A stretch of 64,000 bases of DNA from contig JASWHV010000003.1 of assembly GCA_030760725.1 (NCBI GenBank), positions 111,694,153-111,758,152 of the forward strand. The letters run 5' to 3'. Below are positions 57,166 to 64,000 of the stretch, piece by piece. Source of the DNA: Neostapfia colusana (Eukaryota > Streptophyta > Magnoliopsida > Poales > Poaceae). Made by a program: the position numbers and the translations under genes. Each line of letters begins with the position of its first letter. Position 1 is the stretch's first letter. The notes under the pieces were generated by a model. It was not told the DNA's origin. It searched no databases and saw only the letters and a list, made by a program, of their open reading frames with translations.

Positions 57166-57180
57166 TTCCTTCCCCCTTAA
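57166..57180 (-). other. Polypurine tract, element G
   Basis: On the minus strand TTAAGGGGGAAGGAA lies directly before the LTR start TGTAAGGGCCC. Confidence 0.88.
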
Positions 57181-57189
57181 AAGAATCTC

Positions 57190-57597
57190 GTCCCAAGATT
57201 ATAAGGTAAAAATGAGAGAGAGGACGATGGAAAATTACCGGATGTGCGACGTTAAAAATTCTGGATAGTTGGCGCGAAGAAATTCTTCGCTCTCCCATGT
57301 TGCTTCATCCTTGGAGTGATTACGCCATAAAACTTCATAGAACCACAACGTTTGGTTGTGTGTGATTCAGGCCTTCTCGTCGATGATCTGAACCGGTTCT
57401 TCCCGATACGTGAGATCAGGTTTCAGTTCCTCGATATCCCCCAGCTGAACGGTGGTTGAAAACTTGAGGCACTTTCTCAGCTGAGAAATGTGGAAGATGT
57501 CATGCACACCGGAGAGTGTCGCTGGTAATTCCAGCCGGTATGCAACGGATCCACATCTTTCAAAACCTTGAATGGACCGATGAATCGGGGTGCCAAC
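57190..57597 (-). pseudogene. Integrase C terminus and chromodomain-like tail of element G
   Basis: The minus-strand frame contains AYRLELPATLSGVHDIFHIS, QLRKCLKFSTTVQLGDIEEL and DLTYREEPVQIIDEKA, then TGA at 57367-57369 (Arg codon expected), then LWFYEVLWRNHSKDEATW and YPEFLTSHI, a chromodomain-like tail. A small frameshift lies near 57555. Upstream coding resumes across the solo LTR at 62330. It is closely related to the tail of element F. Confidence 0.88.
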
Positions 57598-60500
57598 TGT
57601 AAAAGTCCCAAAAACGTGAGTGCAAGGAAACGTATGTTTGAGCATCATTGTGTTTCGGGTTCTTAAAAATTGGGAGTTGTTTAAATTTTTCCACATATGA
57701 TGACCCACATGAGTGTCCCACCACTCTAGACTGGGAGCAATTGAGTGTTTGGGGAACAAAGTTAAGTTAAAACCCATGTGTAAGCTCTCATGTGCAAGGG
57801 GGAATGAAATTCAGAGTTTGAACTCGAAAATTTGTTCAACTCAAATTTCAAATTAGGTCAACAAATAGGAATGCAAATGGTTGTGCTCAAAACCACATTT
57901 GCAGCAGCCAAACCAGAAATCAAGTTTCATATTTGAATTCCTTGGGTCCAAATTAGTGGGGAGGCAAAGTTTCATGAAGTTTGGAGATTGTTTTGCTACC
58001 CATTTTTCAAATGCACTTTAAATGGCATAGGAATTCAATTACAAATTTAAATGTGGATGAAACTTGCTAGAGTATCCAAATCGAGTTCAGATTGTAGCCC
58101 CCACAACTGAATTTTGTAATTTGCCAATTTTGAGAAAAGTTGAGGGGGTAAGGGAGACAGTGGGGCCCACATGTCATAGAGCCAACTAGACTTGCCCCCT
58201 AAGTCTCCATTCCCTGTTCTTCACGGAAGCAAATAAGTCGGTTCTCGGATACCGAGTCAACCAGCGTGCGCCACCGAGGGAAGTGATATCGCCACCTCCC
58301 GAGCGAACTCCGACTTGTTTTCCTTGTCCTTAGTGACTCAAGCCAGGAGCTCGTCACTGCACAAACCGTCTCACCCTAGCTTCCGTCCATTATCACGTGT
58401 TCCTCGACAAAAACTCATCCGCACGCGAAGTACACTTTATGAAGTGATTTGGACCCCCGCAAAAATTGGGAGCAACCAAGGGGGATAAGAAGTAGAGTCT
58501 AAAGGTGGGGCCCACATGTCATTGGGCAAAAAGTGTGACTTGCACCCTAAGCAATTTTTCTGTGTTTCCACTGAAGCAACCGACGTAGCCCTGTTCAGAC
58601 ACGAACTCAAACAGAGCCTTTCTCCGGGCGCCACCAAGTGTAACAACCGGCCACGTCCCTGTTGATTCACCCACGCTGGAGAGCAGCTCGTGTGCTGTTA
58701 CCGCTCGGCGTGATCGACTTCCTCATCGACAGAGCCCTATTCATTGCTTACCCCCCGCACAAGAACAGAAACGAGCCGCTCACAGCCGCCGTGCCGGTCG
58801 ATTGTTGGGAGACGACCACACCCGTGCCCAGAACTCCCCGAGCTGAAAAACGGCATAGAGGGTTCCTCTTCTCCCTGCTCAGCACTAGATCGGGGGATTT
58901 CCGGTTGGCCTGACCAAGAACGACGTCGGCTTGCAGCGAACCGAGAACCAACCACGATCGGGCTCCCGTGGACAGCGCAACCGAGGGGCTTTCATACCCG
59001 AGCTAGGACACCCATGGGAGCGTCGGAGATCCCCGCTACTCCTCGCCAAACTTCAACTCAAGCCGTGGATCATAGAGCTCCAATTCGACGATTTTCTCCC
59101 GCTGCATACGCTCGAACCTCCGGGTAAGAATCCGTTGAATTCACCCTCAATTCTCGTCCTTAGGCCACCAAATCATTCACACGTGAACTAGACTGGCTAG
59201 CGGTCAATTTTTCTTCACAAACCTAGCTAGAAACCGACGGTGTGCGAGGTGTTTCATGTCTTCCCGAGCTCGGATGTCGAAACACCATTCGGGCGCACGG
59301 TGAAAGCAGGGTAGCCGCCATTTCCGGGCTGGTTTGCGTCCTTGCCGAGTTTCCCTAGCACCCAAGGATGCTCTAGAGCCAATTACCCAAGCTTTTGGTG
59401 CACTAGGAGCACCGGCCGACGGCGCCGGACTTCTCACGAGACCGCTGCATGTCACCGGCACGTTTCTGGTTATCTAGCGCCCAAGCCGACACCACCAACC
59501 GATTTCCCGTAGCTGCAAACCCACAGGTGGCGATCCTCCAGCCAGATGGCAGCTGGGAACGCCCCCCCCCCCCCGGCGAGGCACCGCCTCAGTCCGGCGA
59601 GGGGGAGAGCGCGCGCGGGTAGAAAGCGAGAGGAAGGAGAAGGGTGGGGGAGGGCCCACCGGTCAGTTAGTAAATTTTAAACCCGGGATCGGATGTGGCT
59701 CGGGAGCACGTGTGGCTGCGCGCAGGGTAACCCTGTAGCCCGTGTGTTCTCGAGTTTCATTGGCTGAGATTTAAAACATGGGCCCAAGTCCATTTTCAAT
59801 AGGAAAACAATTCCAGTTTTAGCTACAACTTAAGAAATTCATAACTTGGTGTGGGAAACTCTAAATTGAGTGATTCAAATTTTGTTGGATTCATTTTGCA
59901 AATATCTATCCAAATAAGAACCCCAATTTGCATGAAAGTCAATATTAAATTCTGGATAATTATTTTAAAATGTTCTGTAAAAGAATTATGGAAGGAGTTT
60001 GGGTAAGCTAAAAATTCCAAAATTTTGCCAGAATATTCCTTAGGATGTTAGTGAACTTCTAGAAAAATTTCATATCATTTGGGGTTGATTTGAGTAGGAA
60101 TTTCCAGAGTACAATATGCTGTGCTCAAAATTGTCCAGAAACTTTTTCAGAAAATGGTTTTCCTTTGTAAAATTAGTTCTGGAAAATCCTTAGCTTCAAA
60201 AATCATAGAAAAATTCAGAAATTCTCTATGAGCCATACTTGAAGGGTTAGTTCATTTTATTGGGCATGAAAATGCATATTACTCCAGAATTAATTCCTTG
60301 TAGCATAACTGCTTATAGAATTATTCTGGAGGAACTACTCAAGTAAAAAGTCTTAATTTTGTACCAAAGTACTTTCTTGTGACCAGGAACTCACATATAA
60401 AGTTTCAGCTCAAGTGGAGCCTTAGAACTCTCTGTATTGGGTTTCTGTTCTAATATATAGGAGAATTACATAGGAAATCTTGAGGGAATTATGAGGGGCA

Positions 60501-62329
60501 CAATTTCCTTTCACGTTAGCTGTAATTTGGCAAGCTAAGTCACTGGGTAGTGTATGACTTGCTGTAAAAGTTTTGGAGTCAATGGAGTTTCTAATCTTCA
60601 GTTTCATCCAAAGCTTTTCAGCCATCTCATATAGTTATTATGCAACATTGATAAATAGGACTTAAGTTCCTATAGGCAGAACGGTTTTCTCTTTAATTTT
60701 TCTGCACAACAGAGGCAAAACATAACTTCTTAGCACTCCCACACCATCCTCTGTTCTTAATAAAGTTAAGTTTCAAATTATCTAGTTTGCATTATGAAAA
60801 CTATACATATACATGTTGATAGTGCTTACAACGAAGGAGGTCGACGACGGAGTCGACGGAGTGAATTCATGGAAGTGAATCAGTTGATCAAGCCTCAAGG
60901 AAGAGAAGACTCTAACTGAATTATATACTACTGTCCAGCAGCAACAAGGCAAGCCCCGGTTTGCATTAACAAGTTTTATAAAGTTTTGCTTTATGTATAC
61001 TTAGCATGAGTTATATTTGTGCATTAGGTGTAGGATGGATGAAACCCAAGTGCATAACCATATTTTTCCTACAAGAGTGAGGGTAGTGTCTAAGGCCTCG
61101 AGTAGTCAGGCTGTGCTTAATATTAATAGAACTTCGGTACATGTCGAGTAGTTGGAATCTACTCGCGAGTATAGGCTATGGGACACATGGGATTGGTTCG
61201 AGTAATGTGAGATCACTTTAGTAAGAAAATGAGACTACGCAGGGGCTAGGATGCAGCAAGAGGAAGTCTTGTGGGCACAGCCCTGTCCGTGTCGATTGAG
61301 GACTGATCCGTGTGCGACCCTGCTGAACAAGTATTGAACGTACCGAAGGCATATCGGATATATGGGCCCCGATAAACCGATGTAACCTATACCTCCGGGC
61401 ATCGATGCATAACGCACCGATTTATAGGTGTAGGTTGAGGGCAGCAAGGTGGAAATCCGCTAACGGGCATAGAGAGGTGCTCCGTGTAGGGAATCTCCTG
61501 TCCGTTTGGGTGCGACAGGTTCTTCGTTTGGGCTGTTTGGTGAAAGGTTGTCACTACGACATTAAGTAAAAGTGCAATGCATCTCCACCGGTGGGCGTAC
61601 GACGTGCTCTTCGGGTATCCCTGCAGGTGTATATCGAGTCGATTCGCCAACCCTCACAGTGATGAGTACCGCTTGTTCACTGTGTCGTGACGTAGATAAA
61701 TTATGGAATGTGGTGATTCAATTCTGCTGATATGTATAAATTGTATTGCTACATGTGTACCACCAAATATCGCTTACTAATTTTCAGATTCATGAACTGT
61801 TAACTTGTGGCCAAAAGATGAACTAAGGATGAACTTGTAGGCATGTCCCTTTGCTGCAATTTACCATCCCATGTTCGTTGTGAACTTCATGTAGAGTTTC
61901 ATGCATAGGTGAGTCGGTTAAGTCTTGTTGAGCCATCGTGGTCACGGTTGCTGCTATAAGTGTTTTTCAGGTGATGACTACCCCACGGACTCGGGTTACG
62001 AGTCCACCGGCAGGGCAACCCTCCGTCGGGGACCATGGCTGAGTGGGAGCCATACACGCCGTGCTGAGCTGAGGAGTGGAGCTAGTGTGGGTTGTCCATA
62101 GGGCTGGACAACCGACTTTTGCTAGTTAGGTGGGTGTGAGTTGTAAAAAGTTAGCTTCCGCATGTATAAACTCTGTACTTAGTTGTAAACTGAAGGTTTG
62201 TACTAATTTGTACATATTCATTTGTTTTCTATGTAATACAATGTTTTCCTTATGCTGTGTGCTGTCGGGTGACGCATCGTGCTGCACCACCCTCTGAGAT
62301 CCTGGGAGAGCGGATTTCGGTTCGTCACA
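57598..62329 (+). mobile_element. Complete 4.7 kb solo LTR inserted in element G integrase
   Basis: Starts TGTAAAAGTCCCAAAAAC and ends GGTTCGTCACA, flanked by exact CCAAC duplications (57593-57597, 62330-62334). No PBS, coding region or second LTR is present, so it is the product of LTR-LTR recombination. It is the same family as the element C LTR, and its start matches the element E LTR. It holds a partial duplication (GTGGGGCCCACATGTCAT near 58170 and 58505), a run of 14 C near 59560, and a frameshifted second mini-exon (from ~61971). ORFs at 58662-59191 are GC-rich noise as far as I can tell. Confidence 0.93.
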
Positions 62330-62527
62330 CCAACTTTCCTCGGACCCCGAATCTGTTCACGCCCTTCATCAGAGACACACGTAGATAATCGTGGTCCTTG
62401 ATCTCAAATTGTAGAGCGCGTCTTCTCCGGTCCGCATATTGCTTTTGTCAGGATTGGGCGGCTTTCAAGTTCGCTTGAATAAGCTGAACTTTTTCTTCCG
62501 CGTTGTTGACAAGATCAATCCCGAAGG
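62330..62527 (-). pseudogene. Integrase fragment of element G, upstream piece
   Basis: The minus strand reads FGIDLVNNAEEKVQLIQANL, then a TGA where Arg is expected in AAQS*QKQYADRRRRALQFE, then VNRFGVRGKL. Joining 62335 to 57597 across one CCAAC gives RGKLAPRFIGPF, a conserved integrase segment. The right side is cut at 62528. Confidence 0.88.
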
Positions 62528-62692
62528 TGTCACACCCGGTTTCTCCGAAGAACAACCGAGTGAATACCACATGTATGCCAGGATCATTCTCTCATACATG
62601 TGATGACAAATAGTGAAGCATCATTTATTACAGGCCAGATGTTGAATATAAATAAGTCTTACATAGCATACGTCTCGATGGACGATAATAAG
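62528..62692 (-). repeat. Terminal 165 bp of an element A-family LTR
   Basis: The minus strand ends GGGTGTGACA at 62528 and matches the last ~165 bp of the 3' LTR of element A. It is interrupted after AATAAG at 62692 by a second LTR of the same family. It inserted in element G integrase; the left flank is GAAGG. Confidence 0.88.
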
Positions 62693-64000
62693 TGTCACAC
62701 CCGGTTTTTCCGAAAAACAACCAAGTGAATATCACATGTATGCCAGGATAATTTTCTCATACATGTGATGACAAATAGTGAAGCATCATTTATTACAAGC
62801 CAGGTGTCGAATATAAATAAGTCTTACATCGCAAATGTCTCGATGGACAATAATAAGTTCATCACAAGTAAATAAACTAGCAGCGGAATATTGTTCTTGA
62901 GGGCTCCGTCACAGGCGTTGCCCGGGGGTCTCCATGAACCTAGAAACCTTCTTCGAGTCCAAAGTCTTGGTCATTATACACCAACTCATTTTCTTGACCT
63001 GAGCAGCAATATAAACCAACAAAATATGCAAGGTTGAGTATCGATGGTACTCAGCAAGTGTGGGAAAATTATGTCATGCATGGCTAGAACAAGGGAGGTT
63101 GAACTCATGGTTAAAGCACTATGCCATAAATACCTATTACCTTAGCTTATTAAGCACCTACATTACTACACAGGTGAAATGGTCCCAATCTCCCATACCA
63201 TCATCATAATCAAATAACCATAACATCATTTCCAATGTTAAGCTCCCCGCTTAACATCCACAACTTCCAAAACCATAAATCCTCTAATCATGAATAAGTC
63301 CAAGCCGCTCTTGACCGTGAGCACGGCTGTCATGACAGTTTTGACTCTGCAGAGTTTGTACCACTGTACCCACATGTAGTGATTTCATCCCCCGTTGCCG
63401 GGTGGACTAAAAGAACCTCCATTATGCCAGTGGCTACGGACCACATTCACACTTCCCAGGTGTGTAGCCAGGAGATCACTACAAAGCCTTTACAAAGGGA
63501 TTCCCGACGAGCGTGGGCCCACTGAGGTTTCACCCCTAACAGCATACAAGAGGCTCCAACCCCGCTGCAGTGGCCCCCTCTTGAGCCTTGCGGTTCATAT
63601 GGTAGTCCAGCTGACACCTACTCCCCGCACCATCCAACACACCCATACTACGCCGGGGATACACCTAATTAATTGGCCAAGCTGCCCCATCTCAGCATGT
63701 GGTTGGCACGGTAAAGCCAGGTTACATGCTCCATGAACCGGTCCTTAGGATCCAGGCAAGTACTAAACACAAACCCAAGTCTCGTGCACCCAGCACACAA
63801 CCAAAACATCCAACTTGCCTTGATCCCTACCTCTACATATCTCACAATATCTCATTCAAGAGTATGGTAAAATAACTGATGATCTCATACCCAAATATCC
63901 CATTCTAAGCATGGCTAAGCATATGCATAATAATAAATGACATAATAGAATAAATCCCAACCCAAGCTACAAGGAAACAAGGTAATGCAATTCTAGGGAA
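62693..64000 (-). repeat. Element A-family LTR in reverse orientation, continues past the window
   Basis: The reverse complement of about 9320-10691, starting TGTCACACCCGG at 62693 and running to the window end. It has the same order of landmarks as the element A LTR, including the second mini-exon open at 62940-62998 (stop at 62940-62942). It sits inside the LTR end 62528-62692, five bases after which (ATAAG) would be the target duplication. Confidence 0.92.

Larger units (their letters stand above)
53203..62527 (-). mobile_element. Element G: chromovirus, 3' part, itself interrupted twice
   Basis: Minus strand, right to left: integrase (62527-62330 and 57597-~57190), polypurine tract (57166-57180) and 3' LTR (57165-53203). 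The integrase is split by the solo LTR 57598-62329. The 5' part of the element lies beyond LTR sequences starting at 62528, outside the window. It inserted in the LTR 50770-53202; the left flank is CCGGG. Confidence 0.9.

Noticed and set aside
58662..59191. Several overlapping 80-127 codon ORFs as genes
   Set aside because: They overlap on both strands within the GC-rich part of a solo LTR. No domain, start context or conservation is visible.

Overview
The window is plant nuclear DNA, almost certainly from a grass (Poaceae). It holds long-LTR chromovirus Ty3/gypsy elements, a SIRE-type copia solo LTR with the grass-typical CCTAGAGGGGGGTGAATAGG terminus, an En/Spm (CACTA) transposon and a plant L1-type LINE. 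I see no intact host gene, rRNA, tRNA gene or CRISPR array. Essentially every base is transposon-derived, as in gene-poor heterochromatin. Most long open frames in the GC-rich LTR middles look like composition artefacts.

Layout. (1) 1-1861 and 10697-~12480: one Ty1/copia gag-pol on the minus strand, split by a Tekay-like chromovirus, element A (1862-10691, plus, TSD CTACC). (2) ~12490-19496: element C (plus), with a 5'-truncated LTR, iMet PBS, long leader and gag, cut by a 1.3 kb copia solo LTR (17396-18718). (3) 19502-28920: element D (minus), with a complete 3.1 kb 3' LTR, a decayed gag-pol, a repeat-rich leader and a truncated 5' LTR. (4) 28921-36436: element E (minus), keeping gag-protease, leader, PBS and a 4.3 kb 5' LTR. 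(5) 36437-39478: a LINE 3' fragment inside another LTR. (6) 39479-~42300: element F (plus), integrase plus the start of its 3' LTR. (7) ~42303-50769: a CACTA element with two transposase genes, split by an LTR (44255-~47370). (8) 50770-53202: an LTR interrupted by element G. (9) 53203 onward: element G (minus), whose integrase is split by a 4.7 kb solo LTR (57598-62329, TSD CCAAC) and then interrupted by LTR ends of the element A family (62528-64000).

How the parts relate. A, C, D and E are primed by initiator tRNA-Met, and A, D, F and G end in a chromodomain-like integrase tail. Their long LTRs share an architecture: an AT-rich start, a GC-rich middle (TATA box seen in A and D) and, in several lineages, two short phase-compatible exon-like reading frames.

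The observations most worth a second look are: (i) a small frame upstream of gag in element A that matches the histone H3 tail position by position, in an element whose integrase ends in a chromodomain; (ii) the paired mini-exons conserved inside divergent LTRs; (iii) a perfect 50-bp-arm palindrome that replaces the 5' LTR of element A yet is flanked by an exact target duplication; (iv) a leader minisatellite in element D whose repeat unit contains the tRNA primer-binding site. Splicing, expression and taxonomic placement are inferences from sequence alone.
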